Shown here: positions 21,370-31,166 of the stretch, piece by piece
How positions within the stretch are numbered: position 1 is the first letter of the stretch
How the letters are laid out: each line of letters opens with the position of its first letter
Source: Eubacteriaceae bacterium
GTDB taxonomy: Bacteria > Bacillota > Clostridia > Peptostreptococcales > Anaerovoracaceae
Length of the DNA: 64,000 nucleotides
Reading direction: 5' to 3'
Assembly (NCBI GenBank): GCA_902362805.1
Contig: CABIXY010000003.1
Span: 46,247 to 110,246, forward strand
Program-made: the position numbers and the translations under genes
The notes under the pieces: model-generated
The model's database searches: none
Told to the model about the DNA's origin: nothing
The model's input: the letters and a program-made list of their open reading frames with translations, nothing else

Positions 21370-22014
21370 ATGAAGAAAAGCAAAAGCATCTATATCATGA
21401 TTTCACAGACCAATACGCGATTTGCCGGCCTGGTCCGTAAATTCGGCAGAACCCATTACAACCATGCGGCAGTGGCATTGGATGAGGAATTGGATCAATT
21501 ATACGCCTTTGCACGGCCAAAGCATAAAGCGGTGCTGCTCGCCCGCCTGGTAAGAGAAAATGTACATCGTTATACGTTAGGCAAGGAGCAGACTGTCAAT
21601 GTGGTGATTTTTAAATTAGACGTGACAGAGCAGCAGTATCTGTGGGTAAAGAACACCATTGAACAGATTTACAGCGACAGAGAATACATTTACAACCTTT
21701 TGTCAGTCCTGTCGTACCCTCTCTCAAAAGGGTTTAGTACATACAAGGCGTTCTCCTGCATCGAATTTGCCATGTTCATTCTGAAGGCTCTGAGCTATGA
21801 CGTCACAAAACCGCTGTACCGCTATAAGCCTGACGACCTCTTACCTTTGCTGTATGAAAATATCTGCTTCCAGGGGGATATTCTGGAATACAAAGAAGAC
21901 GATGGATATGACCATGAATATTTTTCGCCATGGACCTTTCACCTTTTCAGAGAGAGCGTAATGACCTTGATGTGGCTCTTCATGCGCACTTTTGTGAAAA
22001 GACAGGGGAAATAA
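21370..22014 (+). CDS. Permuted papain/NlpC-P60-like hydrolase
   Basis: 214 residues, no signal peptide. Early His-containing motif THYNHAAVALDE near residue 31 and later FSCIEFAMFILKAL near 133 match the permuted order (His before Cys) of YiiX/YaeF-type NlpC/P60-like proteins. The middle is alpha/beta, the last 25 residues are basic and hydrophobic (SVMTLMWLFMRTFVKRQ) and may associate with membrane. Substrate unknown, possibly an amide or thioester. It lies 25 bases before the arginase-family gene, so both are probably co-transcribed. Confidence 0.65.
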   Translation: MKKSKSIYIMISQTNTRFAGLVRKFGRTHYNHAAVALDEELDQLYAFARPKHKAVLLARLVRENVHRYTLGKEQTVNVVIFKLDVTEQQYLWVKNTIEQIYSDREYIYNLLSVLSYPLSKGFSTYKAFSCIEFAMFILKALSYDVTKPLYRYKPDDLLPLLYENICFQGDILEYKEDDGYDHEYFSPWTFHLFRESVMTLMWLFMRTFVKRQGK

Positions 22015-22039
22015 ACGAAAGGATAGGGAGGTAAACCAG

Positions 22040-22876
22040 ATGAGTAAAAAACATTTAAATTTGCTGGTGCCGCAGTGGCAGGGCAGTGGTCAGGATGACA
22101 GTATTTATCACGGTGCTTTCGCACTGCTGGAAAATTATTTAAGTGACGCCGATTTGACCCAGGCGGCCATTACAGATCAGCCAATCAGTCCTGTAAAGCA
22201 TGACATTCTCGGATATGATGAAATCTTGACACAGCTGAAGCAAGTCAACGAGATTCTGCAAAGGGACAGGCCTGCTGCCATTTTCACCATCGGCGGAGGA
22301 TGTGACGCGGATTTGGGCGCCATGGCCTATCTGAACAGCATAGCTGACGGAACTATGGCGCTGCTCTATATTGACGCTCATGGAGATTTGAACACACCGC
22401 AGTCATCAAACAGCAAGTTGTTTTACGGTATGTCCCTGCGGGCGCTGCTTGGGGACAGCGACGAGGAGATTGTCAGAAATCTGGCCTCGACAATTACTCC
22501 AGAGCAGCTGATCATGTGTGCAAACCGGGCATTAGATGTGGAGGAGGAACGTTACATTCGTGAAGAGGGGATAGTTTCTCTTTCAGTAAAAGATATCGAA
22601 AATGATCCACACATTGCGGCAAAGAGTCTCTTAGAGAAAGGCTGCAGCTCGGTTTATATTCATATCGACCTGGATGCTCTGGAACCAAAAGAGTTTTCTT
22701 ATGCGCCAGTTCCTGAACCTGACGGACTGAAAGTACAGCCTTTCATCGAGATGCTGCAGGCTGTGACAAAGCAGTGCCGCGTCATCGGTCTGGGACTTTT
22801 GGAATACAGCGGGACAAAAGACAGTCCGAAATTGAACGTCATCGAAAAAATAGTAGACATCGGCTTAGGCCTTTGA
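22040..22876 (+). CDS. Arginase/agmatinase/formiminoglutamase-family protein
   Basis: 278 residues with GGGAGG upstream. Ureohydrolase motifs: FTIGGGCDADLGAM near 82, LYIDAHGDLNTP near 112 and YIHIDLDALEP near 215. The family motif GGDHS normally supplies a metal-binding His; here that position is Cys (GGGCD). The two metal-binding Asp of DAHGD and the Asp pair of DLDALEP are kept. This points to a divergent member with uncertain substrate, or a changed metal site. It precedes the CAT-like gene by 20 bases. Confidence 0.82.
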   Translation: MSKKHLNLLVPQWQGSGQDDSIYHGAFALLENYLSDADLTQAAITDQPISPVKHDILGYDEILTQLKQVNEILQRDRPAAIFTIGGGCDADLGAMAYLNSIADGTMALLYIDAHGDLNTPQSSNSKLFYGMSLRALLGDSDEEIVRNLASTITPEQLIMCANRALDVEEERYIREEGIVSLSVKDIENDPHIAAKSLLEKGCSSVYIHIDLDALEPKEFSYAPVPEPDGLKVQPFIEMLQAVTKQCRVIGLGLLEYSGTKDSPKLNVIEKIVDIGLGL

Positions 22877-22896
22877 CTGTCAGAAAGAGGATTTGC

Positions 22897-23526
22897 TTGA
22901 GAGAAATAGACTTTGCAACATGGAGTCGGGCTCACCTGTTCAAACAGTATCAGGGAGCCGATCTGCCTTATATCATCATCAGCGCACCGATTGACGTTAC
23001 GAAGCTGCTCAAATGGTCAAGGGAAAAGGACGTATCCTTTTATTTCGCCCTGGTACATACGGCGACACAGATTGCAGATAAAATTGAAAACTTTCATTAT
23101 CGCTTTGACGGTGATAAAATCTTGCGAATTGACCACAACATTCCGCTCCTGACGCATATGAGAAAAGGAGAAGAACTGTTTATCATGCTGGAGGGTATGG
23201 TGACTGCTGACAGGCTGGAGTTTTGCCGCGATTTGAGGGCGAAAGCGAACGATCAGAATTATAATCGGCGAGAAACGGTGTTCAGCAGACACGATATGAT
23301 CAGTTTTTCCTGTATGCCGTGGATCGACTATACTCAATTTGTACGGACGATCATAAAAGATGGAGAAGACAATAACCCCAAGTTGTCCTGGGGTAAGTAC
23401 ACAACAGATGAGCAGGGCAGAACGACGCTGAACTTTTCTGTGCAAGTTCATCACGGGCTCATGGATGGTTACCACGTGGGCATGTTTTATCAAGAACTGC
23501 AGAATGCATTAAACACATTAAAATAG
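22897..23526 (+). CDS. Chloramphenicol acetyltransferase-like protein
   Basis: 209 residues from TTG 22897, chosen because AGAGGA is six bases upstream and the length then matches CAT trimers. The start of the frame further upstream overlaps the previous gene out of phase. The catalytic motif QVHHGLMDGYHVG near 185 contains the active His of HHxxxDG. SFSCMPWIDYTQF near 145 also fits. Such chromosomal CAT-like genes in Clostridia do not always confer chloramphenicol resistance. Likely third gene of the 21370 operon. Confidence 0.85.
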   Translation: MREIDFATWSRAHLFKQYQGADLPYIIISAPIDVTKLLKWSREKDVSFYFALVHTATQIADKIENFHYRFDGDKILRIDHNIPLLTHMRKGEELFIMLEGMVTADRLEFCRDLRAKANDQNYNRRETVFSRHDMISFSCMPWIDYTQFVRTIIKDGEDNNPKLSWGKYTTDEQGRTTLNFSVQVHHGLMDGYHVGMFYQELQNALNTLK

Positions 23527-23554
23527 AGGACTGTGTGACAGTCCTCTATTTTTT
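23526..23554. terminator. Convergent terminator
   Basis: GAGGACTG (23526-23533) pairs with CAGTCCTC (23539-23546), followed by TATTTTTT. It lies between the CAT-like gene and the symporter gene, which converge here. Confidence 0.88.
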
Positions 23555-23565
23555 AGCCTATGGTT

Positions 23566-24978
23566 TCAGCTTGCTTTTTCGTCAGGTGCATTGGCGTACT
23601 TGCTGAAATATTCTTTTGTCAGTTTCACCACTGTGCCGCTTAACAGGAACAGGGCAAGCAGGTTCGGTATCGCCATGAGGCCGTTGAATGTTTCTGCAAC
23701 ACTCCAGATCAGTCCCAGATCTGCGGTAGCGCCGATAATTGCAACCAGAGAGTAGACAACCATGAACGGCTTGATGATTTTGGTGCCGAATAAGTATTCG
23801 ATGCATCTGGAACCGTATAGCCCCCATCCCAGGATGGTAGAGAAGGCAAAGCAACACATGGCAACGGCCGTAAAGATGGATACCCAGCCGCCATAAGTGG
23901 CAACAAATCCAGAGATGGTCAGTTCTGCACCCGCAGCAATGCCATATTCAAATTGAACGCCACTGCACAGTATAATCAGTGCGGTCAAAGTACAGATGAC
24001 GATGGTATCTACGAAAACTTCAAAGATACCGAACAGCCCCTGACGGACCGGATACTTTGTATCAGCTGAGGCATGGGCAATAGAGCCAGTTCCCAGACCG
24101 GCTTCATTGGAAAAGATGCCTCGGGATACACCCTTTTTTACGCTCATGAAGATGGTTCCAACGACGCCTCCTGTTATGGCTGACGGATCGAATGCGCCTT
24201 TGAAGATCATGGCAAATACGGCAGGTACATTTTTGTAATTGAGAATGACAACACCCAGCGCCATGAGGATATAGAGCAAGGCCATAAATGGAACCAGTTT
24301 TTCTGTCACGCTGCCGATTCGTTTGATGCCGCCCAACAGGACTAAGGCGACCAGTCCTGCCAGAATCAGTCCCAGAACCAGGTTTACTGTGCCCATAGAA
24401 TCGGCGGAGACGACGTGATAGTTGCTCAGGGCAGAGTCTATAGAAGCGATGATGGTATTGACTTGTGTCGCATTGCCTGTACCGAAGACGGTCAGAACAC
24501 CAAAGATTGAGAAAAGGACAGCCAGCCAATGCCATTTCTTTGAGAGACCGTTTTTGATGTAGTACATCGGACCGCCGACCCAGTCTCCGTCCTTGTTTTT
24601 TTCTCTGAAATGAACTGCCAGAGTGACTTCAGAAAACTTGGTGCACATGCCGAACAGTGCGGAGACCCACATCCAGAAGATGGCGCCGGGCCCGCCGATG
24701 GCGATGGCACCGGCAACACCGGCAATATTACCGGTGCCTACAGTGGCCGCCAGAGCGGTACAGAGCGACTGAAAAGGCGTTGTAGCACCGGCTGCTGCCT
24801 TAGTCTTATGCAGCGCTTTGCCGATGGTGTTTCTCAGAGCATAGCCGAATTTTCTCAGCTGGATGAAATGGGTCCGAAAGCTCAGCACGAGGCCGACGCC
24901 TAGGATGCAGATCATCGCTGGCACGCCCCAGACAAAGTCATTGACGTACCCATTAATTGTTTCGATAAGTGATAACAT
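23566..24978 (-). CDS. Alanine/glycine:cation symporter (AGCS family)
   Basis: 470 residues from ATG 24978, with GGAGGGG eight bases upstream; the longer frame to 25104 includes that ribosome site. About eleven hydrophobic segments. AGCS signatures: TPFQSLCTALAATVGTGNIAG near 60, GGPGAIFWMWVSALFGM near 95, GIFSNEAGLGTGSIAHA near 295. It imports alanine or glycine with sodium, consistent with an amino-acid-fermenting lifestyle and the several sodium antiporters in the window. Confidence 0.92.
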   Translation of the reverse strand: MLSLIETINGYVNDFVWGVPAMICILGVGLVLSFRTHFIQLRKFGYALRNTIGKALHKTKAAAGATTPFQSLCTALAATVGTGNIAGVAGAIAIGGPGAIFWMWVSALFGMCTKFSEVTLAVHFREKNKDGDWVGGPMYYIKNGLSKKWHWLAVLFSIFGVLTVFGTGNATQVNTIIASIDSALSNYHVVSADSMGTVNLVLGLILAGLVALVLLGGIKRIGSVTEKLVPFMALLYILMALGVVILNYKNVPAVFAMIFKGAFDPSAITGGVVGTIFMSVKKGVSRGIFSNEAGLGTGSIAHASADTKYPVRQGLFGIFEVFVDTIVICTLTALIILCSGVQFEYGIAAGAELTISGFVATYGGWVSIFTAVAMCCFAFSTILGWGLYGSRCIEYLFGTKIIKPFMVVYSLVAIIGATADLGLIWSVAETFNGLMAIPNLLALFLLSGTVVKLTKEYFSKYANAPDEKAS

Positions 24979-25643
24979 ATAATTCCCCTCCATTTTGTGA
25001 CTATTATTAGTCAAAAGTAATAATACAGCATAATAAATAAAAATGCTTATATATATTACCATAAATTGCCTAGTAATGAAAACCTTTTTACAGAAGATGA
25101 ACACACATTTTTTAACAAACGATACAAACGAATAGAATGGTAGTGTTTATTGCTAGAAAATGTGTTACAATAAATTACGCAATTCGGTTCTAAAAGATGA
25201 ACACATTTTCATAGGGTATTAGAGTGAAAATTTGGCCGAGCCCTAATCGCATAAAAAATAAGTTTTTGTGTTTTCAAGCACTTTAACACCTAACAGTCGA
25301 AAAGTGTTGAAAAAAGGCAATTTCCAATTTTCGGGACAAAATGTACATCAAAAAAAACTTTGAATTTGCAAGCGATAGAAGCATTTTATGGTTGACTTTG
25401 AATACATGTGGGAGTAATATAGAAATGATGTTGTATACAGAATAATCTTTTTGAAAAGCTGCTGTACAACAGAAAGTATTCGCCACGAATACTAGTCAAG
25501 ATACGATTGCAGAAGTAGTCGAAAAAAGAAGATTATTTCTGTTATTTGTGCCCTGGAGATCCTGACCGGTCAAAGGGTTCGCACCTAAATATAACTATCT
25601 GCAGGGAGTGATTCCGGCAGTAGAGAAGGAGAGAGTTATCAAG
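24979..25643. other. Long intergenic region between symporter and PFOR
   Basis: 665 bases without a supported gene. It contains two copies of AGATGAACACA (about 25096 and 25196) and a perfect 11-bp inverted repeat GAAAATGTGTT/AACACATTTTC (25156-25166 and 25200-25210) with a 33-base loop. AT-rich. The reading frame on the minus strand at 25283-25486 has no ribosome binding site. Promoters for both divergent genes must lie here; the inverted repeat is a candidate regulator site. Confidence 0.45.
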
Positions 25644-28600
25644 ATGAGAAAATTAAAAACAATGGATGGAAACACCGCAGCAGCACATGTAGCATATGCC
25701 TTTACAGAAGTTGCAGCAATTTATCCGATTACGCCATCTTCCCCTATGGCAGAGAGCATGGATGAATGGGTTTCCCAGGACAGGAAGAATATCTTTGGTG
25801 AAAATGTAAAAATTGTAGAAATGCAGTCAGAAGGAGGAGCAGCAGGAGCCCTTCACGGATCTATTGCAGCTGGTTCTTACACTTCTACATTCACAGCTTC
25901 ACAGGGTCTGCTGCTGATGATTCCGAACATGTACAAACTGGCAGGAGAGCAGACTCCGGCAGTTTTCCACGTTTCCGCAAGAGCGTTGGCTTCCCACGCG
26001 CTGTCCATTTTCGGAGACCATTCCGACGTTATGAGCTGCCGTCAGACAGGTTTTACAATGCTGGCATCTAACAGTGTACAGCAGGTTATGGACCTGGGCG
26101 CTGTAGCACACCTTGCCACAATTGCAGGCAAACTTCCAATGCTTCACTTCTTCGACGGTTTCAGAACATCACACGAGAACCAGAAAATTGAAACATGGGA
26201 TTACGATGAACTAAAAGAAATGATCGACTGGGACGCTGTCAAAGCATTTAGAGAGAGATCTTTAAATCCAGTACATCCGCACAGCATGGGTTCTGCTGAA
26301 CAGCCGGAAACTTTCTTCCAGCACAGAGAAGCATGTAACACAGCTTATCTGGAAACTGCAGACATCGTTGCCGAATATATGGATAAGGTTAATGCAAAAA
26401 TTGGTACAGACTACAAACCGTTCAACTACTACGGCGCGCCAGATGCAACAGAAATCATCATCGCAATGGGTTCTGTCTGTGAAGCAGCCGAAGAATTAGT
26501 AGATCACCTGCTTGCACAGGGTAAGAAGGTTGGTATCGTAGAAGTTCACCTTTACAGACCGTTCTCCGCAAAATATCTGCTGAACGTACTGCCTGATTCA
26601 GTTAAGAAGATTGCAGTGCTCGACAGAACAAAAGAGCCGGGCGGCGTTGGCGAACCTCTGTACTTAGACGTGATTTCTGCACTGAGAGGAACTAAGTTCG
26701 AGGACGCGCTTATCGTAGGCGGACGTTATGGACTGGGTTCTAAGGATACGCAGCCGGGAGATGTTCTCGCAGTATACGAAAACTTGTGGAGCGAAAATCC
26801 TAAGAAAGAATTCACAATTTCTATCACAGATGACGTTACGAACCTGTCACTGCCTGTTACAGAAAATCCAGATGTCGCTCCTGAGGGAACAAAGGCATGT
26901 AAGTTCTGGGGACTGGGTGCTGACGGTACAGTAGGCGCTAACAAGAACAGCGTTAAGATCATCGGTGACTACACAGATAAGAAGGTACAGGCTTACTTCC
27001 AGTATGACTCTAAGAAATCAGGCGGTGTCACCATTTCTCACCTCAGATTTGGAGATAAGCCAATCAAGTCTACATATTATGTAAAACAGGCTGACTTTGT
27101 CGCTTGCCATAACTCCGCATATCTGCAGCAGTACGATATGGTTCAGGACGTAAAACCGGGCGGATTCTTCCTGTTGAACTGTGTATGGAGTGACGACGAA
27201 TTAGATAAGCACTTACCAGCAAAGGTAAAGAGATACATAGCGAAGAACAATGTCCAGTTCTACACTTGCGACGCTGTTTCCTTAGCAAAAGAAATCGGTT
27301 TGGGCGCCAGAAGAACAAATACCATTCTTCAGGCAGCATTCTTCAAACTGGCAGACATCATTCCAATCGACGATGCTGTGAAGTACATGAAGGAAGCTAT
27401 CGAAAAGACTTATGGCAAGAAGGGCGAGAACGTAGTAAAGATGAACTGCGCAGGTGTTGATGCTGGTATCAACAACGTTCACAAGGTAGAAGTACCTGCA
27501 GCATGGGCTGATGCACCGGATGATGCGCCTCGTGCGAAGATGGTAGGACGTGACGACTTACATACTTCTTACCTGAACGACGTACTGGTTCCGACCAACA
27601 CTTTGACTGGCGATGAAGTTCCTGTATCTACATTTACTGCGACAGCTACAGGTTTAGTTCCAGCAGGTACTGCCGCATTTGAAAAGAGAGGTATTGCGAC
27701 AGACGTACCGAAATGGACAAAAGAAAATTGTATCCAGTGTAACTGGTGTTCCTTCGTATGTCCGCACGGCGTAATCAGACCTTTCGTAATGGAAGAAAAA
27801 GAAGCTGACGCTCTGAACGGTGATGTACTGGCAATGAAGGGCAAAGGTGTAGAGGATAAATTATTTACGCTTGGAATTTCCGCTCTCGACTGTACAGGAT
27901 GCGGTTCCTGCGTACAGGTCTGCCCATCCAAGACAAAGGCTCTGGAGCTGGTTGCTGCTGAAGATGCCATCGTCAAGGAAGAACAGAAGAAATACGACTA
28001 CTTATTTGCTAACGTTGACGAGAAACCGGTTCCGTTCAAAGAAGATTCCGTCAAGGGTTCGCAGTTCAAGCAGCCGCTGCTCGAGTTCTCAGGCGCTTGC
28101 CCGGGATGTGGAGAGTCTCCATATGCAAAACTGATCACACAGATGTTCGGAGACAGAATGTTCATTGCAAACGCAACTGGCTGTTCCTCCATCTGGGGAT
28201 GCAGTGCACCAAGCACACCTTATACAGTCAACAAAGAAGGAAGAGGTCCTGCATGGGCGAACTCCCTGTTTGAAGACAACGCTGAGTTTGGATTTGGTAT
28301 GGCTATCTCCATGCAGGCACGCCGTAACGAGCTGAAGTCTGCTGTTGAGAGAGTAAAAGCTGCTGTCGGCGCTCCTGCAGAAGAATGGATCGCTTCCATG
28401 AACGATGCAAAGGGCGCAGAGGATGCTGGAAAAGCATTGGTAGAAGCATGCGAGAAAATTGCTGATTCCAACGAAGACGCAAAATACGTCGTTGAAAATA
28501 AAGACTTGCTGCCAAAACCGTCTGTATGGATCTTTGGTGGTGACGGATGGGCTTATGACATCGGTTACGGTGGATTAGACCACGTACTGGCTTCTGGTGA

Positions 28601-29174
28601 GAACGTAAACGTCATGGTATTCGATACTGAAGTTTACTCCAACACTGGCGGACAGTCATCAAAATCAACTCCAATCGGCGCAGTTGCAAAATTCGCGGCT
28701 TCCGGTAAGGCAGTAAAGAAAAAGGATCTGGCACAGATCGCTATGGCGTACGGCTACGTTTATGTAGCACAGATCGCTATGGGCGCTAGTGCAGATCAGA
28801 CAATCAAAGCGCTCCGCGAAGCAGAGGCTTATGACGGACCATCCCTGATCATCGCTTACGCTCCTTGTATCAACCACGGTATCAAGATCGGTATGAACAA
28901 GACCATGGAAGAGATGAAGAACGCAGTGAACTCTGGATACTGGAACCTGTTGAGATACAATCCGGTTCTGGCCGAAGAAGGCAAGAATCCGCTTTCCATC
29001 GACAGCAAAGAGCCGACAGAAAGCTACAGAGACTTCATCATGGGCGAAGTTCGTTACAACTCCCTGAAGCTGAAATTCCCAGAAAGAGCAGAAGAACTGT
29101 TCGTAAAGGGTGAAGAAATGGCGAAAGAGAGATATGCACGTCTTCTTGCTCAGAAAGAAAGCTTTGACAAATAA
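25644..29174 (+). CDS. nifJ: Pyruvate:ferredoxin (flavodoxin) oxidoreductase
   Basis: 1176 residues from ATG 25644 with AAGGAGAG upstream, the length of the homodimeric single-chain enzyme. It converts pyruvate and CoA to acetyl-CoA, CO2 and reduced ferredoxin. Domain order: pyrimidine-binding domain with EVAAIYPITPSSPMAE near residue 23, transketolase C-like domain (residues about 260-410), gamma domain, two 4Fe-4S motifs CIQCNWCSFVCPHG near 690 and CTGCGSCVQVCPSK near 750, then the TPP-binding part with GACPGCGESPY and FGGDGWAYDIGYGG. Cys pairs for the proximal cluster are present (CPGCGE and NATGCSSIWG). Monocistronic, with a terminator. Confidence 0.97.
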   Translation: MRKLKTMDGNTAAAHVAYAFTEVAAIYPITPSSPMAESMDEWVSQDRKNIFGENVKIVEMQSEGGAAGALHGSIAAGSYTSTFTASQGLLLMIPNMYKLAGEQTPAVFHVSARALASHALSIFGDHSDVMSCRQTGFTMLASNSVQQVMDLGAVAHLATIAGKLPMLHFFDGFRTSHENQKIETWDYDELKEMIDWDAVKAFRERSLNPVHPHSMGSAEQPETFFQHREACNTAYLETADIVAEYMDKVNAKIGTDYKPFNYYGAPDATEIIIAMGSVCEAAEELVDHLLAQGKKVGIVEVHLYRPFSAKYLLNVLPDSVKKIAVLDRTKEPGGVGEPLYLDVISALRGTKFEDALIVGGRYGLGSKDTQPGDVLAVYENLWSENPKKEFTISITDDVTNLSLPVTENPDVAPEGTKACKFWGLGADGTVGANKNSVKIIGDYTDKKVQAYFQYDSKKSGGVTISHLRFGDKPIKSTYYVKQADFVACHNSAYLQQYDMVQDVKPGGFFLLNCVWSDDELDKHLPAKVKRYIAKNNVQFYTCDAVSLAKEIGLGARRTNTILQAAFFKLADIIPIDDAVKYMKEAIEKTYGKKGENVVKMNCAGVDAGINNVHKVEVPAAWADAPDDAPRAKMVGRDDLHTSYLNDVLVPTNTLTGDEVPVSTFTATATGLVPAGTAAFEKRGIATDVPKWTKENCIQCNWCSFVCPHGVIRPFVMEEKEADALNGDVLAMKGKGVEDKLFTLGISALDCTGCGSCVQVCPSKTKALELVAAEDAIVKEEQKKYDYLFANVDEKPVPFKEDSVKGSQFKQPLLEFSGACPGCGESPYAKLITQMFGDRMFIANATGCSSIWGCSAPSTPYTVNKEGRGPAWANSLFEDNAEFGFGMAISMQARRNELKSAVERVKAAVGAPAEEWIASMNDAKGAEDAGKALVEACEKIADSNEDAKYVVENKDLLPKPSVWIFGGDGWAYDIGYGGLDHVLASGENVNVMVFDTEVYSNTGGQSSKSTPIGAVAKFAASGKAVKKKDLAQIAMAYGYVYVAQIAMGASADQTIKALREAEAYDGPSLIIAYAPCINHGIKIGMNKTMEEMKNAVNSGYWNLLRYNPVLAEEGKNPLSIDSKEPTESYRDFIMGEVRYNSLKLKFPERAEELFVKGEEMAKERYARLLAQKESFDK

Positions 29175-29194
29175 AATATGATTTATTGAATTTT

Positions 29195-29222
29195 AGGCGG
29201 ACCCGTAAGGGTCCGTCTTTTG
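29195..29222 (+). terminator. Terminator of nifJ
   Basis: GCGGACCC pairs with GGGTCCGT around GTAA (stem centred at 29207), followed by CTTTT. Confidence 0.88.
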
Positions 29223-29339
29223 CATGTGCAGATTGTACTCCAGTACAATTCTTAAAAATTCTTAAATTTACATCGAAATGACATGGGCTATGATAAAATA
29301 AGGGTTAGAAGAGGTGGAGCGGAGGAACAGGAGGTTAAT

Positions 29340-29990
29340 ATGATTCACATTGCCAATGCGACAGACAGTATCAGAGGGGATACTGCCAAGAAATTAATCG
29401 ATTTCTGCTTGAACAACAGCAAATACATGATTTTAGCGCGTAAACATAGAGAAGAAATACCGGATTTAGATACTTTGATTGACAGCGCGATAGCAAAAGA
29501 GAAGCAGTATTTAAGAGAATACACTGTAAAGATTGAGAAGATGGATGACTGTGAATTGCGACATGAGACAGGCTTGCGCAGCAAAAATGCAGCTTTAAAA
29601 CAAATTAACGAATCGACGAGAGAACGAATTCGAATGATTGAGGAATACAGGCGCCTAAAGTACGAAGAACGGGATCGAGTTGTAGAAGATCTTACTGCCT
29701 ACGGCATCGTAAAGAAACTGATTACTATTGGTTCTCTGGCAACTTTTCCAGGTATATTTGATTTGTGTTATTTCAAAGCCAGTGAAGACTTGACGAGACC
29801 ATTAGCAGAGGATGTTTTTTCTTATCCGATTTCTTTTGGCGGTTATGACTTTGAGGATGCGGCATTCGAAGATGTCCAGGGGAAGGTATGGATGACGATT
29901 TGCTCTCATAAGCGCAGTTTTGACATGAGATTGACAGACGAGAAATACAAGATTTTTGAAAACTTGCGAATCTGCCATACGATGATTTGA
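29340..29990 (+). CDS. Conserved-looking cytoplasmic protein, unknown function
   Basis: 216 residues from ATG 29340, directly behind AGGAGG. Two parts: a helical, highly charged half up to residue 110 (coiled-coil-like RHETGLRSKNAALKQINEST, RIRMIEEYRRLKYEERDRVV), and a C-terminal alpha/beta half (FGGYDFEDAAFEDVQGKVWM). No membrane segment and no recognised family. It is 13 bases before the glutamine amidotransferase, with which it seems to form an operon. Confidence 0.65.
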   Translation: MIHIANATDSIRGDTAKKLIDFCLNNSKYMILARKHREEIPDLDTLIDSAIAKEKQYLREYTVKIEKMDDCELRHETGLRSKNAALKQINESTRERIRMIEEYRRLKYEERDRVVEDLTAYGIVKKLITIGSLATFPGIFDLCYFKASEDLTRPLAEDVFSYPISFGGYDFEDAAFEDVQGKVWMTICSHKRSFDMRLTDEKYKIFENLRICHTMI

Positions 29991-30003
29991 GGAGACTGAT
30001 AAC

Positions 30004-30675
30004 ATGAAAAAATTGATGATTGCGGGGCTTGTCACGGCCGACGATGACTATCAAGACTACTGCAAAGTCTTTGAGAAATTGGGAAATGAATCCCTGCTTT
30101 CCCTGCAGATGAAAGACTTGGAGCTGGCAGATGGGTTGATTCTGCCAGGCAGCGGCCAGGATATGAATCCTAAACTCTGGGGTGAAGAGGATCAATGTTC
30201 TAACGACATTAACGATGAATTAGACGCTCTTCAATGGGAACTCATGGAGAGCGCCATTGAAAAGGGCATGCCAATTCTGGGGATCTGCCGGGGTATGCAG
30301 TTTATTAACGTTTATTTTGGCGGTTCTCTGATACAGGATTTGCCCTGCAGTGATAGTCATAAGACGACTAGCCCGGAAAATTATCATGATGTTTTACATG
30401 TTCCAGGAACTTTCATGGAAAAATTATATGGTGAAAGTTCCGAAGTGAACACACGCCACCATCAAGGTGTTGGACGTATCGGAGAAAATCTGCAGGTGGT
30501 ATCCATCTGGAATGACGGGGAAGACAGCGTGGTGGAGGCCATTGCCTGTGAATCACACTCCATCCTTGGTTTGCAGTGGCACCCGGAAAAGATGTTCCTC
30601 TATGGAAACGAAAAACAAAGAATGGATGCCGAAAAGCTGCTGCGGTGGTTTTTGACACGAGGAGGAGAAAGGTGA
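30004..30675 (+). CDS. Class I glutamine amidotransferase, peptidase C26/PuuD-like
   Basis: 223 residues. Nucleophile elbow GICRGMQFINVYFGG near residue 95 with the active Cys, and the catalytic His/Glu in LQWHPEKMF near 195. The family includes gamma-glutamyl-GABA hydrolases that release GABA or amines from gamma-glutamyl conjugates. Substrate not determined here. The stop overlaps the start of the lipoprotein gene (GTGA). Confidence 0.85.
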   Translation: MKKLMIAGLVTADDDYQDYCKVFEKLGNESLLSLQMKDLELADGLILPGSGQDMNPKLWGEEDQCSNDINDELDALQWELMESAIEKGMPILGICRGMQFINVYFGGSLIQDLPCSDSHKTTSPENYHDVLHVPGTFMEKLYGESSEVNTRHHQGVGRIGENLQVVSIWNDGEDSVVEAIACESHSILGLQWHPEKMFLYGNEKQRMDAEKLLRWFLTRGGER

Positions 30676-31148
30676 AAAGAGTTTTGACAGCCGTTTTCGT
30701 CGTGGCATTTGTCATTGCGATGGGTGCATGCAGCACTGATAATCGCAAGACGACAGAGCCGATTGGTGAAAAAGAAGCGAAAGCAGCCGTTCTGGAACAG
30801 GTGCAGGCCGAGGAAGAGCGTGAAGTGGAACTGATTTCCCTGACGGATATAGACGGAACCTGGTTCTCCCTTGTTTCGCTGACAGATGGCGATAACGTCC
30901 TTGTAGAAGATGGCTGTCTGGAAAAGGAAGAGAAGGGTTATACTTACCATGAATTCAATAAAATGATGTTCTATTATGGGAAGAAAAAGGGATTTTTTGA
31001 TGCTGGATGGAGTCGTGAAATTGCTGGAAAAACGATTTATGTGTCTATCAGCAGACAGATGATTGTCAATGAACGGCCCCACTGGCACAGCGGTGCTCAC
31101 AGAGTAAACGACGATGTGGAAGTCCATTACAGCGTAGAATGGGACTGA
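30672..31148 (+). CDS. Lipoprotein, unknown function
   Basis: 158 residues from GTG 30672 behind GGAGGAGAAAG. A signal peptide with lipobox is present: KRVLTAVFVVAFVIAMGAC, so Cys19 would be lipidated. The mature part is acidic at first (GEKEAKAAVLEQVQAEEERE) and then a beta-rich domain (GTWFSLVSLTDGDNVLVEDG). No family recognised. Translationally coupled to the amidotransferase. Confidence 0.75.
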   Translation: MKRVLTAVFVVAFVIAMGACSTDNRKTTEPIGEKEAKAAVLEQVQAEEEREVELISLTDIDGTWFSLVSLTDGDNVLVEDGCLEKEEKGYTYHEFNKMMFYYGKKKGFFDAGWSREIAGKTIYVSISRQMIVNERPHWHSGAHRVNDDVEVHYSVEWD

Positions 31149-31166
31149 GGAAAGGGAGTGAGTGAC

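Noticed and set aside
25283-25486. 67-codon minus-strand frame upstream of PFOR
   Set aside because: No ribosome binding site and AT-rich intergenic composition.
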